A stretch of 64,000 nucleotides of DNA from NCBI GenBank assembly GCA_963847345.1, contig CAWJZU010000015.1, positions 124,001 to 188,000 on the forward strand. Reading direction: 5' to 3'. The notes under the pieces are model-generated. The model saw only the letters and a program-made list of their open reading frames with translations, was not told the DNA's origin and made no database searches. Shown piece after piece: positions 49,140 to 58,007 of this stretch. Source of the DNA: DATARH01 sp963847345 (GTDB lineage Bacteria; Pseudomonadota; Alphaproteobacteria; ATCC43930; CGMCC-115725). Both the position numbers and the translations under genes were made by a program. Positions within the stretch are counted from its first letter, which is position 1. Every line of letters begins with the position of its first letter.

Positions 49140-50018
49140 GCCGTGCCCTCGCGCCCGAAGAGTCGTTGCGCCAGGAGCAGCGGCAGGCTCAGCACCGTCA
49201 CGAGCGCGACCGCTGTCGCCGACGCCGCCGGCCAATCGACATTGTCGAAGAACTCCTGCCACAAGAGCTTGCCGATCATCAGCGTGTCCGGTCCGCCGAG
49301 CAGGTCGGGGATCACGAACTCGCCGACCGCGGGGATGAACACAAGCAACGCGCCGGCGGCAATGCCTGGCAGCACCAGCGGCACGATCACGCCGAAGACA
49401 ATGCGCCACGGCCGGGCGCCGAGATCGGCGGCGGCCTCGACCAGGCTCTCGTCGAGCCGCGACAGGCTGCCGTAAAGCGGCAGGATCATGAACGGCAGGT
49501 ACGAGTAGACCATGCCCATTTGCAGCGAAAACGCATTGTAGAGCAGCGGCACCGGCTGCTCGATAAGCCCCGCCGTTAGCAGCATGCGGTTGATCAGCCC
49601 GCTCGGTTGCAAGAGCGCGATCCAGGCATAGACCCGGATCAGGAAACTGGTCCAGAACGGCAGGACCACCAGAAACAGCAATAGCGCGCGCCGGCTCTCC
49701 GGCGCCCGGGCAATCGCCAGCGCCATCGGAAAGCCGAGCAGCAGGCACAGCACCGTCGTGGTCGCGGCATAACCGAGCTGAGCGCGCGTAAATCTTGAGA
49801 CATCCCTCGGCGAGCTGTCGGTAATTGGCGGCGGTCAGATTGCTCTCGACGCCCTGCGGGCCGAAGGCAATCGGCGGTTCGAAGGGCGGGATCGTGTCGG
49901 CGCTTTCGGTCAGGCTGATGCCGGCGACGATCAGCAGCGGCGCCAAAAAAAACACCGCGAGCCACAGAAACGGCAGCCCGATCAGCACCCGCCGCAGCCA
50001 CGGCGCGGACGCGGTCAT
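49136..50018 (-). CDS. potB: ABC transporter permease, PotB type, frameshifted
   Basis: First permease of the importer. From ATG 50018, helix 1 is VLIGLPFLWLAVFFLAPLLIVAGISLTE. At about 49775 the frame changes, in KIYARSAQLGY; the third frame gives LGYAATTTVLCLLLGFPMALAIA, then FLVVLPFWTSFLIRVYAWIALLQ and the EAA loop LVEAAADLGARPWRIVFGVIVP. About 293 residues in full. An inverted repeat lies between it and potA. Confidence 0.87.
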
Positions 50019-50029
50019 TCTCCGCCCGT

Positions 50030-50109
50030 GTCATCCCGGCGAACGCCGGGATCCACGGTTCCCCCGCTTCGATGACTGACCGGTGGATCCCGGCCTGTGC
50101 CGGGATGAC
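50030..50109. repeat. Long imperfect inverted repeat (GTCATCCCGGC type)
   Basis: GTCATCCCGGCGAACGCCGGG-AT (from 50030) and its mirror ending CGGGATGAC (50109) flank a CGGTTCCCCC...GATGACTGACC centre; each arm also folds on itself (CCCGGC-GAA-GCCGGG). It lies between potA and potB. Such elements are scattered repeats in alphaproteobacterial genomes and are likely of mobile origin; here it could also adjust expression within the operon. Confidence 0.7.
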
Positions 50110-50133
50110 GATCGGAGCTGGCCGAGAATACGA

Positions 50134-51201
50134 TCATTCCGTCAGCACCACGGCGTCTTCCGGCTCCCAGCCAGCCCAGATTTCGGCGCCGCGGGCGAGC
50201 GCGGCGGCGGTCGCGCTCGGCAGATAGGCGTGCAATTCCCGTCCGGCGCTTGTGGTCAGCCGTACCGAGGACTGCGCCCCCTGGTAATCGACGGCCGTAA
50301 CGGTCGCGGCCAGCACAACTCCGGGCGGGCGAACCCGAGTCACGATCAGCTTTTCCGGACGCAGCGCCAGCATGACGCGCATCCCCGGACGCAACCCGCT
50401 CGCGCGCGGCAGCGCGATCGGCAGCGGCAAATCCGCCACCGCCAGCCAGAGCCCCTCCGGCCCGGCTCCGACCTCGCCCTCGAATAAATTCACCTTGCCG
50501 ACGAAATCGGCGACAAAGCGAGAATTGGGCCGCTCGTAGATCTCGGCCGGCGCGCCGGTCTGCACCAGCCGCCCAAAATTCATCACGGCAACCCGCGAGG
50601 CCATGCCGAGCGCCTCGTCCTGGTCGTGCGTCACGACCAGAAACGTCGTACCGACCCGGTGCTGAATGCCGGTTAGTTCGAGCCGGGTTTCCTCGCGCAA
50701 TTTGCGGTCGAGGGCCGCCAGCGGCTCGTCGAGCAGCAAGAGCTTCGGCATCTTCGCCAGCGCGCGGGCCAACGCGACGCGCTGCTTCTGCCCGCCGGAC
50801 AGCTCGTGCGGGCGCCGCCGTTCGTACCCGGTCATCTGCACCAGCGCCAGCATCTCGGCAACGCGCGTTTCGCGCCGGCGGCGCTCCATGCCTTCCTGCT
50901 TCAAACCAAACGCGACGTTGCGCGCGACATCGAGATGCGGGAACAGCGCATAGGACTGGAACATCATGTTGACCGGGCGGCGATACGGCGGGACGTCGGT
51001 CACGTCGGTCCCGTCGATCACGATGCGGCCGCTGTCGGGCGTCTCGAAGCCGGCGATCATTCGCAACAGCGTCGTCTTGCCGCATCCCGAGGGCCCCAGC
51101 AGCGCGAAGAACTCGCCGGCCTCGACGCCGAGCGAGACGTTGTCCACTGCGGCTGCGCCGGCGAACGACTTTCTCGCCGCGATGATCTCCAAGAGCGCCA
51201 T
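50134..51201 (-). CDS. potA: Polyamine-type ABC transporter ATP-binding protein
   Basis: 355 residues, intact. Walker A GPSGCGKTT, signature HELSGGQKQRVALARAL, Walker B KLLLLDEPLAALD and the His-switch VVTHDQDEAL. The C-terminal TOBE domain (EGEVGAGPEGLW..., RPEKLIVTR) is typical of the PotA/CysA group. The nucleotide subunit powers import with PotB/PotC. It begins 9 bases after potD ends. The operon order on this strand is potD-potA-potB-potC, and the other three genes are frameshifted. Confidence 0.94.
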   Translation of the reverse strand: MALLEIIAARKSFAGAAAVDNVSLGVEAGEFFALLGPSGCGKTTLLRMIAGFETPDSGRIVIDGTDVTDVPPYRRPVNMMFQSYALFPHLDVARNVAFGLKQEGMERRRRETRVAEMLALVQMTGYERRRPHELSGGQKQRVALARALAKMPKLLLLDEPLAALDRKLREETRLELTGIQHRVGTTFLVVTHDQDEALGMASRVAVMNFGRLVQTGAPAEIYERPNSRFVADFVGKVNLFEGEVGAGPEGLWLAVADLPLPIALPRASGLRPGMRVMLALRPEKLIVTRVRPPGVVLAATVTAVDYQGAQSSVRLTTSAGRELHAYLPSATAAALARGAEIWAGWEPEDAVVLTE

Positions 51202-51210
51202 CCGCCCCGC

Positions 51211-52334
51211 TCAGCAGCCCGACTTGATCCGGTTCCAGACGCGGGTGCGGGCCCGCTCGTAAGCGCGCGGCGCCGGCTCGTCGAGGTAGAGACGCTGCAT
51301 CACCTCGGGCGGCGGGTAGATTCCGGGGTCGTCGCGGATCTCGGGATCGATCAGCGCGGCCGCCGCCAGGTTCGGGTTGGGATAGGAAACCGCGTTGGTG
51401 ATCGGCGCGATCACATCGGGGCGCAGAATATAGTCGATGAACCGGTGCGCGTTGTCGGGGTGCGGCGCGTCCCTTGGAATCGCGAGCATGTCGATCGACA
51501 TCTGCGACCCCTCGCGCGGCACCCGGAACGCGATCTCGACCGGGCTGCCGGCCTCCCGTGCGCGGTTGCGCGCCTGGATCACGTCGCCCGAATAGCCGAG
51601 CGCGAGACAGATGTCCCCGGCGGCGAGATCGTTGATGTATTGCGACGAATGGAACCGCCGGATATAGGGGCGCGCCCGTTCCAACTGTACCGCAGCGCGC
51701 TCCAAGTCCGCGAGATCATGGCTCCGGTGGTCGAGGCCAAGATAGGTGAGCGCGGCTGGCACGACTTCCTGCGGCGTGTCGAGGATCTCGATGCCGGCTC
51801 GGTCGAGCTTCGCGGCGATTTCCGGATCGAACACCAGGCCGAGGCTGTCGCGCGGCACCCCGTAGCTCCCGTATCCGGTCCGAGCGCGCGGTCGAGCATT
51901 GTCGTGTTATATCCGAGCCCGGTCACGCTCCACAGATACGGCACGCCGTAGCGGTTGCCGGGGTCGGCCGTCGCGGCGAGCGCCATCATGCGCGGGTCGA
52001 GGTTCTTCAAATTCGGCAGCGTCGCCTTGTCGAGCGGCAGATACGCGCCGGCCGTGATCTGCCGCGCCATGAACGGGCTGGCCGACGGCACGACGACATC
52101 GTAGCCGGAATGGCCGGCGAGCAGCTTGGCTTCGAGCACCTCGTTGCCGTCATAGAAATCATAGGTGACCGCGATGCCGGTCTCCTGCGTGAAGTTCGCG
52201 ACCGTGTCGGGAGCGATGTAGTCGGACCAGTTATAGACATGCAGCCGCTTTTCCTCGGCGGCGAGAACGGCAGGTGGGCGCAGCGCCGCGACTAACGCGA
52301 CGATGGAGGTCCGAAGAAAGGTGCGGCGCTGCAT
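51211..52334 (-). CDS. potD: Polyamine-type ABC transporter substrate-binding protein, frameshifted
   Basis: Signal peptide at about residues 1-25 (MQRRTFLRTSIVALVAALRP with a twin-Arg-like RR start), then LHVYNWSDYIAPDTVANF and VTYDFYDGNEVLEAKLLAGHSGYDVVVPSA, the PotD/PotF pattern. At about 51870 the frame changes in LGPDTG; the next frame continues YGVPRDSLGLVFDPEIAAKLD, and INDLAAGDICLALGYSGDVIQA, to 51211. About 373 residues when joined. PotF ligands such as the Asp in WSDY and a late Trp/Glu pair suggest a diamine or polyamine, but this was not tested. Confidence 0.87.
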
Positions 52335-52517
52335 TATGTTCGGGATACAGCAGCGCCGCCCGGGCTTGTCAATCCGCGCTTGTCAATAATCGGTGTCCGA
52401 TCGATCCTATTGCACGCGACCTTCGGCGGGAGGCGCTCGGCGCTCGGGGTACGGATTTGGACCGCGGCGGTTTTCGGCTATGTTGCCGGGCATCGATCAG
52501 GAGCGGTGCATAGGCCG

Positions 52518-53147
52518 ATGCCTTCAAGGCTTGCCGCCGCATGGGCGGGTGTTCTCTTCCTCGTTTTCCTCGCCGGCTGTGGCCCGCAATACGAAGCCCA
52601 GACGGCGCACCCGAACCCGATCCTGATCCGGGAATTCGCGGTCTCGCCCGCGATCGTCACCCTCGACCCGAGCTTCGGGTTCTCGCTGCACCGGGGCGAA
52701 CAGGGCGTGCCGCGCGACCAGCGGGCGGCGGGGCTCGGCCGGGCCGTCGCGTTCAACCTGACGGACGGAATGGCCGAATATCTGACCGGCCTCGGCTACG
52801 ACGTTCTCCGCTCCGAATCGGGTTCGGTCGAGCCCGGCATGCGCGCCATCATCGTCAGCGGCACGTTCCGCCGGATCGATGAGGGACGCCGGCGTCGCGT
52901 CGGTGCCGAGAACAGCGGCGTCACGGTCGACGTGGCGATCGATTATCAGGTTTACGGTCAGACGCCGCAGCGGCTTGCCGCCCTTCAGCTCGATTCGCGC
53001 CAGTTCGCGGGCAGCGGGCTGGTCGGCGTAACGGCGCGGCAGCGCGGCGACGTGAAGATCGAAGCTCGCCAGCTCGGCGCCGAACTCGGCCGCTATGTCG
53101 CCCAGGTCGCGCGCAGCCAGAAGTGGCCGGCAGCGGCCGGGCGTTAG
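52518..53147 (+). CDS. DUF4410-type lipoprotein
   Basis: 209 residues from ATG 52518. The lipobox LVFLAGC puts the lipidated Cys at 21. After it comes a beta-rich domain (REFAVSPAIVTLDPSFGFS, AVAFNLTDGMAEYLTGLGYDVLR, IIVSGTFRRIDEGRR, VTVDVAIDYQVY) that matches DUF4410, a group related to penicillin-binding-protein activator LpoB-like folds. Its role is unknown, probably at the outer membrane. It is divergent from potD and convergent with the aminotransferase. Upstream, 52335-52517 shows no clear promoter. Confidence 0.75.
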   Translation: MPSRLAAAWAGVLFLVFLAGCGPQYEAQTAHPNPILIREFAVSPAIVTLDPSFGFSLHRGEQGVPRDQRAAGLGRAVAFNLTDGMAEYLTGLGYDVLRSESGSVEPGMRAIIVSGTFRRIDEGRRRRVGAENSGVTVDVAIDYQVYGQTPQRLAALQLDSRQFAGSGLVGVTARQRGDVKIEARQLGAELGRYVAQVARSQKWPAAAGR

Positions 53148-53151
53148 TTCT

Positions 53152-53199
53152 GGACCGCGGGTGTCTGGCCCGCAAACGCCGCCGGGACGACCGCGGTCC
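53152..53199. terminator. Candidate terminator between convergent genes
   Basis: GGACCGCGG (53152-53160) pairs with CCGCGGTCC (53191-53199); an inner GTC/GAC and GGC/GCC can extend the stem. It lies in the 63-base gap between the DUF4410 and aminotransferase stops. No T-run. Confidence 0.4.
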
Positions 53200-53210
53200 G
53201 AGTAACAGTG

Positions 53211-54593
53211 CTACAATTCACCCTCGGCCCGCAGCAGCCGCACCGTGTTGCGCATCGCCGCGACCGTGTCTTCGAGTTCCGCCTCGCCGTGCGTCGCCGA
53301 GATCACGCCGCCTGGATGGCTGCTCAGATCGACGCCGTTGATCATCATGCCGAGCCGCATCTTGTGCACGATGTTGGCGGTGCGGTCGCTCTTCAGCGCC
53401 GCGAATGACTGTTCCAGCGGGTTGAATTTGGTCGGGGTGATCAGCGCGTGCTCGGGGTTCATGAACAATTCGAGCGAGGAAAATGTGCCGTAGGCCGCCC
53501 ACGGCACCCGCTCCTCTTCGAAGACTTCGTTGAGCCGGGTGCGCAAATCCTCGCCGTACTGGTTGGCGCGGGCGCAGGCGTCGGTCTCGCGCACGATCTT
53601 GAGACACGCGATGCCGGCCGCCGCCGATAGCGGGTTGGCGTTGAACGTGCCGGGATGCGCGATCTTCTCCTTGCCGGCGCTCTTCGTCGCCTGGAAATCC
53701 AGCAGTTCGAGAATGTCCTTGCGCCCGGTGACGGCGCCGCCGGGCAAGCCGCCGGCGAGGATTTTCGCCAGCGTCGTCAGGTCGGGGCGGATGCCGTAGG
53801 CCTCCTGGGCGCCGCCCGGCGCGACGCGGAAGCCGTTGACGACCTCGTCAAAGATCAGCAGCACGCCGTGCTCGGCTGTCAGCCGGCGCAGCGCGTGCAG
53901 GAAATCCGGGTCGATCGGCAGCTTGCCGCCATTGGCGCCGGTCGGCTCGATGATCGCGGCGGCGACCTCGCCCTCGTGCCGTTCGAGCAGCCGCGCCAGC
54001 GCCGCCTCGTCGTTCTGGTCGCACAACAGGACGTTGCCGGCCACCGCGTCGAGCACGCCGGTCGTTGGCGTACCGTCAAAATGGTTCGTGTGGCCCGACG
54101 TCATGTGGTCGTGCCAGCCGTGGAAGTGATAGTTGAAGCGAATCAGCTTCGGCTTGCCGGTGAAGGCGCGCGCGAGACGCACCGCCATCAAGGTCGCCTC
54201 GGTACCGGACGAGGTAAACCTGACACGCTCGGCGGTCGGGATCAGCGCCTTGACCCGCTCGGCCCATTCGATCTCCAGCTCGTGGCTGGCGCCGAAATGG
54301 GTCCCGCGGTCGAGCTGCGCATGGACCGCCGCCATCACGTCCGGGTGGCAATGGCCGAGCAGCAGCGCGCCGTGGCCGCCGAAATAATCGACATAAACGC
54401 GGCCGTCGACATCCCATTTGCGCGGCCCCTTGGCGCGCGTGACATAGATTCCGTACGGCTCGATGTAGCGCGAATCGTGCGTGATCCCGCTCGGGAACAG
54501 ATCGGCCGCGCGCCGGGCCCGCTCGGCCGAGCCGGGAGTTGCGGCCCGGTAGGCGGCGATAATCGGCGAATTGGTGGTCAGCGTGTCGGGCAT
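53211..54593 (-). CDS. Aminotransferase class III, glutamate-1-semialdehyde aminomutase-like
   Basis: 460 residues from ATG 54593. PLP enzyme of the acetylornithine/GSA group: YVDYFGGHGALLLGHCHPDV, RFTSSGTEATLMAVRLAR (phosphate site), YHFHGWHDH, LLIFDEVVNGFRV (Asp of PLP) and TLAKILAGGLPGGA with the Schiff-base Lys. It is longer than HemL (about 430) and has HWHDHMTSG instead of the usual GSA pattern, so it is more likely an omega-aminotransferase on an amino acid or amine than HemL itself. The next genes on the other strand include RidA, which fits amino-acid breakdown. Confidence 0.85.
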   Translation of the reverse strand: MPDTLTTNSPIIAAYRAATPGSAERARRAADLFPSGITHDSRYIEPYGIYVTRAKGPRKWDVDGRVYVDYFGGHGALLLGHCHPDVMAAVHAQLDRGTHFGASHELEIEWAERVKALIPTAERVRFTSSGTEATLMAVRLARAFTGKPKLIRFNYHFHGWHDHMTSGHTNHFDGTPTTGVLDAVAGNVLLCDQNDEAALARLLERHEGEVAAAIIEPTGANGGKLPIDPDFLHALRRLTAEHGVLLIFDEVVNGFRVAPGGAQEAYGIRPDLTTLAKILAGGLPGGAVTGRKDILELLDFQATKSAGKEKIAHPGTFNANPLSAAAGIACLKIVRETDACARANQYGEDLRTRLNEVFEEERVPWAAYGTFSSLELFMNPEHALITPTKFNPLEQSFAALKSDRTANIVHKMRLGMMINGVDLSSHPGGVISATHGEAELEDTVAAMRNTVRLLRAEGEL

Positions 54594-54879
54594 GCGTCGG
54601 CGCTCCGCGAAGGCACTCACCGCGATGTTAGGCGCAGCGCCGGCGGTTTGAAACCCTCTGCCGCGGGAGGCGCGGATCGGCCGGTCGCGTTCGCTGCTAA
54701 AGATCGCCGCCAAATAGGACATCGCCGCTAAAATCGCCCGAATCGGCGGATAAATTGATTTTCAGACGAAGCGGTTAGCTGCAGATTCCCTGCAGATGCA
54801 GCAAACTCGCCCGCGTGCGGCAATGAAGCCGGGATTCCGGGCCGCGGCGGATCCGAAGCGGGAAGGAAAAAGGCGTGGA

Positions 54880-55719
54880 ATGACAAGCAGTTACGAAGAA
54901 GAACTCCACGCCCGGTTCGGGTTCGCCGTCGATCTCGGCGGCGAGGCGCCGGATAATCCGTGGCTGCATCAGCTGCTGATGCGGCGCACGCACCGCCGTT
55001 ACAGCGAGCGCGCCGTCCCCGATTCATTGGTCCGGCTGCTGCTGGCGGCGGCGTTCTCGGCCTCGTCGAAATCGGATTTCCAGCAGGCTTCGGCGCTGTG
55101 GCTGAAAGACCGCAACCGGCGCGACCGGCTGGTTTCGCTGTTCCCGGACATGCCGTGGATCGGCGACGCGCCGGTGTTTCTGGTCTTTCTCGGCGACCCC
55201 AGGCGGCTCGACCGGATCGGCGAACTTCGCGGTAAGCCGCAGAACAACGGCGGGCTCGAAGGCTTTTTCAACGCAACGGTTGACGCCGCGCTGGCGTTGC
55301 AGACTTGCACCCTTGCCGCCGAGACGCTGGGGCTCGGCACCTGCCCGATCAGCGTCCTGCGCAACCGCATCGCCGAGGTTGCCGACATCCTCGAACTGCC
55401 CGACAAGGTGTTTCCGGTGGCTGGGTTGTGCGTCGGCTGGCCGGCGCAACAGGGCTTCATCAGCATGCGCCTGCCGCCGCAAGCGACCGTGCACATCGAC
55501 CGCTACGACGATTCCGGGCTGTCGCAGGCGGTGGACGGCTACGACCGGCGGCGCGACGCGCGCCATTCGATCAAGGACCGCCAGCGCGAGCCTGCGCGCT
55601 TCGGGACGGCCGAGTTCTACGGCTGGTCCGAAGACAAGGCGCGCCAAGCCGCGACCCCGGAAGGCGCTGGCTTCGCGACGTGGCTCAAAGCGCACGGCTT
55701 TACGCTCGACGAGCCGTGA
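54880..55719 (+). CDS. Nitroreductase family protein
   Basis: 279 residues from ATG 54880 (AGGCG upstream). FMN-dependent fold: LMRRTHRRYSERAVP (phosphate-binding RR-xx-R), LLLAAAFSASSKSDFQQ, GDAPVFLVFLGD and FFNATVDAALALQTCTLAAETLGLGTCPI. It reduces nitro- or quinone-like compounds; the natural substrate is unknown. The C-terminus is longer (KDRQREPARFG...WLKAHGFTLDEP) than in small nitroreductases. It heads a three-gene group with the cupin and RidA genes. Confidence 0.88.
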   Translation: MTSSYEEELHARFGFAVDLGGEAPDNPWLHQLLMRRTHRRYSERAVPDSLVRLLLAAAFSASSKSDFQQASALWLKDRNRRDRLVSLFPDMPWIGDAPVFLVFLGDPRRLDRIGELRGKPQNNGGLEGFFNATVDAALALQTCTLAAETLGLGTCPISVLRNRIAEVADILELPDKVFPVAGLCVGWPAQQGFISMRLPPQATVHIDRYDDSGLSQAVDGYDRRRDARHSIKDRQREPARFGTAEFYGWSEDKARQAATPEGAGFATWLKAHGFTLDEP

Positions 55720-55798
55720 TATTGGGGTCGGCGCCGCTGTCCACGAGCGCTACTCCGCGGTAGATTTCACTGAAAGCCAAGCACGGGAGGACGCAGCA

Positions 55799-56203
55799 AT
55801 GCCCGACACGATCACTGTGATCCGCGCATCCGAGCGCCCGGAGGTGGCGTTTGTCGGCGCGCCGGGAGCGGCCACGTACCGGACGATCATCGGCGACGAT
55901 ACCGGCGAGGGACTGCCGATTCGAACCGGGATTCAGACCTCGCAACCGGGCTATCAGACGCGGGTCCACTCGCACCCCTATGTCGAGACGCTGACAGTCC
56001 TTTCCGGGCGCGGCGAAGCTTGGCTGGTCGATGAACCGGGGAGCGAACCCGCCCGCGTCGCGCTCGAACCAGGGGTCACGGTCGTCTTGCCAGCGGACCG
56101 TCCCCACGCCTTTCGGGCTATCGGCAAAGAGCCGCTGGTGACGCTCGGCATCCACACTTTCGGCAAACGCATCGTCAATTACCGGGATGACGCCGCCGGC
56201 TGA
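55799..56203 (+). CDS. Cupin-domain protein
   Basis: 134 residues from ATG 55799 (GGGAGG seven bases upstream). The first cupin motif is VHSHPYVETLTVLSG (the two His and the Glu that bind metal) and the second is PADRPHAFRAIGKEP with a further His. A single beta-barrel, probably metal-dependent; the role is unknown. Upstream codons in the same frame are Arg-rich and rejected. It follows the nitroreductase by 79 bases. Confidence 0.85.
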   Translation: MPDTITVIRASERPEVAFVGAPGAATYRTIIGDDTGEGLPIRTGIQTSQPGYQTRVHSHPYVETLTVLSGRGEAWLVDEPGSEPARVALEPGVTVVLPADRPHAFRAIGKEPLVTLGIHTFGKRIVNYRDDAAG

Positions 56204-56299
56204 CCCCGCGCCGCGCCGGGGGAAGCCGCTTCCCTAAACCGCGCCGCCGCGCCACACTGCGGCCCGGCGAGACCGATTTCACCAGGGGAGGGCAGGTTC

Positions 56300-56662
56300 A
56301 TGCCGGACATCAGACGGATCGACGTGACGCAAGGGCCGGGACCGCGGATGAGCCGCGCGGTCGTGCGCGGCGACAATGTTTATCTGTGCGGCCTGACCGC
56401 CGCCGACACCAGCCAGGACGTGAAGGGCCAGACCCGGCAGATCCTGGAGCGCATCGACCATTATCTGCGCGAGGCCGGAACCAGCAAATCGAACCTCTTG
56501 ACCGCCAATCTGTGGATCAAGGACATGGCCTTGTTCGCCGACATGAACTCGGTGTGGAATGAGTGGGTCGATCCGCAGAACCCGCCGGCGCGCGCCTGCG
56601 TCCGCGCCGATCTGGCGCGTCCCGAGGTGCTGGTCGAGATCATGGTGACCGCGGCGAAGTGA
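56300..56662 (+). CDS. RidA-family enamine/imine deaminase
   Basis: 120 residues, full length. YLCGLTAADTSQDVKGQTRQILE, IKDMALFADMNSVW and RACVRADLARPEVLVEIMVTA show the conserved Arg and Glu that hold the imine and activate water. It removes reactive 2-aminoacrylate-like enamines made by PLP enzymes, which makes the aminotransferase nearby (53.2-54.6 kb) a sensible partner. The upstream sequence GGGGAGGGCAGG-like region gives a good ribosome-binding site. Confidence 0.93.
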   Translation: MPDIRRIDVTQGPGPRMSRAVVRGDNVYLCGLTAADTSQDVKGQTRQILERIDHYLREAGTSKSNLLTANLWIKDMALFADMNSVWNEWVDPQNPPARACVRADLARPEVLVEIMVTAAK

Positions 56663-56674
56663 CAGTTTGAAACC

Positions 56675-56696
56675 CTTTCCCGAGTTTGCGGGAGAG
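56675..56696. repeat. Hairpin related to the 30460 element
   Basis: CTTTCCCG and CGGGAGAG flank AGTTTG, 13 bases after the ridA stop. Same core (TCTCCCGC.../GCGGGAGAG) as at 30460. It may terminate ridA transcription. Confidence 0.5.
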
Positions 56697-56732
56697 AGCT
56701 AGGGCGCGATCGGATTAGCTTGAAACGCTTCC

Positions 56733-56830
56733 GTCATCCCCGCGTGATCCCCGGATCAAAGTCCGGGGAGGGGCCCAGGGCAGGCAAATGGAACGGTGGC
56801 CCCTGGACTCCCGCGTTCGCGGGAATGACG
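56733..56830. repeat. Composite inverted repeat (GTCATCCCCGCG...CGCGGGAATGACG)
   Basis: CGTCATCCCCGCG at the left and CGCGGGAATGACG at the right enclose an inner stem, CCCCGGAT/GTCCGGGG (56749-56767), and a GGGCCCAGGG...TGGCCCCTGG part. Same family type as 50030. No open frame inside. Confidence 0.65.
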
Positions 56831-56867
56831 GGTAAACTTAGAGCGACGGCACGCGAACAGCTACTAG

Positions 56868-56888
56868 CCAGTCCCCAGTTTGACCCCG
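56868..56888 (+). repeat. Direct repeat, left copy (CCAGT-CCCAGTTTGACCC)
   Basis: CCAGTCCCCAGTTTGACCCCG; the right copy is at 58260 with 18 of 21 bases the same. The pair flanks the GT25 gene and its AT-richer surroundings. The CCAGTTTGACCC core resembles ends of some insertion elements, but no transposase remains. Confidence 0.55.
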
Positions 56889-57140
56889 GTTGTCTGACAT
56901 CTTTGTCATGTACATCACAAGATCGGCTCGATGTGTTTCCAGGGTCCAGTACCCGGCGCAGCTATGTCGCATCCGCCCGGACCGGCCATTCGGCGATAGG
57001 AGTTAGGGCGACCGACCGTCGCCATTCGAAGTCATCAGCGCCGACAAGATGGCAAGCGGTCGGATCGGCCTTTCGCTTGCCAGCAATTGACCGATTCTGC
57101 GAGGGGGCGTCGCGACGGGGCACGTCCCGGCGGAACCGCA

Positions 57141-58007
57141 TCACATCCACCTCTTAACATGGCCGATATATCGCCGACCCCAGTCCCTGAGGCGACTGAA
57201 GGACTTCTTGGTCGTCCGAGGTGAGCGCTGCTCTTTTCGATCGCTTTGATTTGAAGACGGGCCATGCGTCGTTGACGTGAGGTGATCATGCAGAGGGAGG
57301 ACAAGGGGCGGAACTATCGCGTACGCGTTCGCGCTAGAATAAAGTGTGTTCACTATCATGTCTGTTGTCATGCAACGGAAGGTATCTCGTCCGCTCACCA
57401 ATCTGTTGCCAGGTATGAAAACTGGACGATTGTCCATGGGAAATAATGAGATCAACTTTCGAGCGCCTTGAGGAGAAACGAGATAGGAACACAGCCCATG
57501 CGCATTGTTAAGGCGAACGGCGACGACGCTACTCGTTTCTTTGGTGAATTCTTCAAGCTGTTCGTGCGAGGGCCTTAGGTTCGAGAAAAACCCTGCAAAG
57601 CTAAAATGTTCGGCAATCCTGAAGTCCAAGATTGCGCCAGTGTTGTAGCCTAGGAGAATAATGTCCCAATCCTGCAACGTGGATAGAAGTTTTTCTATCT
57701 GATTGGCTATGTCGTGCCGGCAATATGCGTCATCCTCAAAGATCAATAGATTGCTCTGCGTCGTTACCGCTTTCTGCCACAGAGAAAAATGCGACGCGGC
57801 GCAACCCATCACACCGCGCGTATAAAGGACTGCGTTTGCCGCTATGATTTCTTTTTGTACGAACTCCTCGAGCGTGACCGCCGCCCCGTCGACTCCTTCA
57901 AAGACTTCGAATTTTAACCTTGTTCCGCGATTTCTTTCGAGAAAATCAAAGCGTTTCTTTGGCAAGCGAGCCAAGCTAATCACGTAGCATTTGTAAGAAG
58001 TTATCAT
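57141..58007 (-). CDS. Glycosyltransferase family 25 (LPS sugar transfer)
   Basis: 288 residues. YKCYVISLARLPKKRFDFL start, FEVFEGVDGA, GVMGCAASHFSLWQKAV, LLIFEDDAYC with the DxD-like Glu-Asp-Asp metal site, and HGLCSYLVSPQGARKLISLF are the family pattern, seen in Lob1/LgtB-like lipooligosaccharide galactosyltransferases. It adds a sugar, probably galactose, to LPS. The base composition is clearly AT-richer than in the flanks (AT-rich codons such as aaa, att, tta are common), it stands alone, and it is flanked by direct repeats, so recent transfer is likely. Confidence 0.85.
   Translation of the reverse strand: MITSYKCYVISLARLPKKRFDFLERNRGTRLKFEVFEGVDGAAVTLEEFVQKEIIAANAVLYTRGVMGCAASHFSLWQKAVTTQSNLLIFEDDAYCRHDIANQIEKLLSTLQDWDIILLGYNTGAILDFRIAEHFSFAGFFSNLRPSHEQLEEFTKETSSVVAVRLNNAHGLCSYLVSPQGARKLISLFPMDNRPVFIPGNRLVSGRDTFRCMTTDMIVNTLYSSANAYAIVPPLVLPLHDHLTSTTHGPSSNQSDRKEQRSPRTTKKSFSRLRDWGRRYIGHVKRWM

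Larger units (their letters stand above)
56663..57140. other. Repeat-bearing intergenic region before the GT25 gene
   Basis: 478 bases without a recognisable gene. It contains a CTTTCCCG/CGGGAGAG hairpin, a long GTCATCCCCGCG repeat, and a direct repeat shared with 58260. The part from 56900 to 57140 has only short frames; one minus-strand frame with WPVRADAT resembles degenerate intergenic filler often seen in alphaproteobacteria, not a protein. Confidence 0.5.

Noticed and set aside
53211..54593. hemL (glutamate-1-semialdehyde aminomutase)
   Set aside because: Longer than HemL, differs in active-site neighbourhood, and sits beside RidA and transport genes rather than heme genes.
56900..57140. 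Small minus-strand frame ending WPVRADAT as a gene
   Set aside because: No ribosome-binding site or known motif; it looks like degenerate intergenic filler common in alphaproteobacteria.
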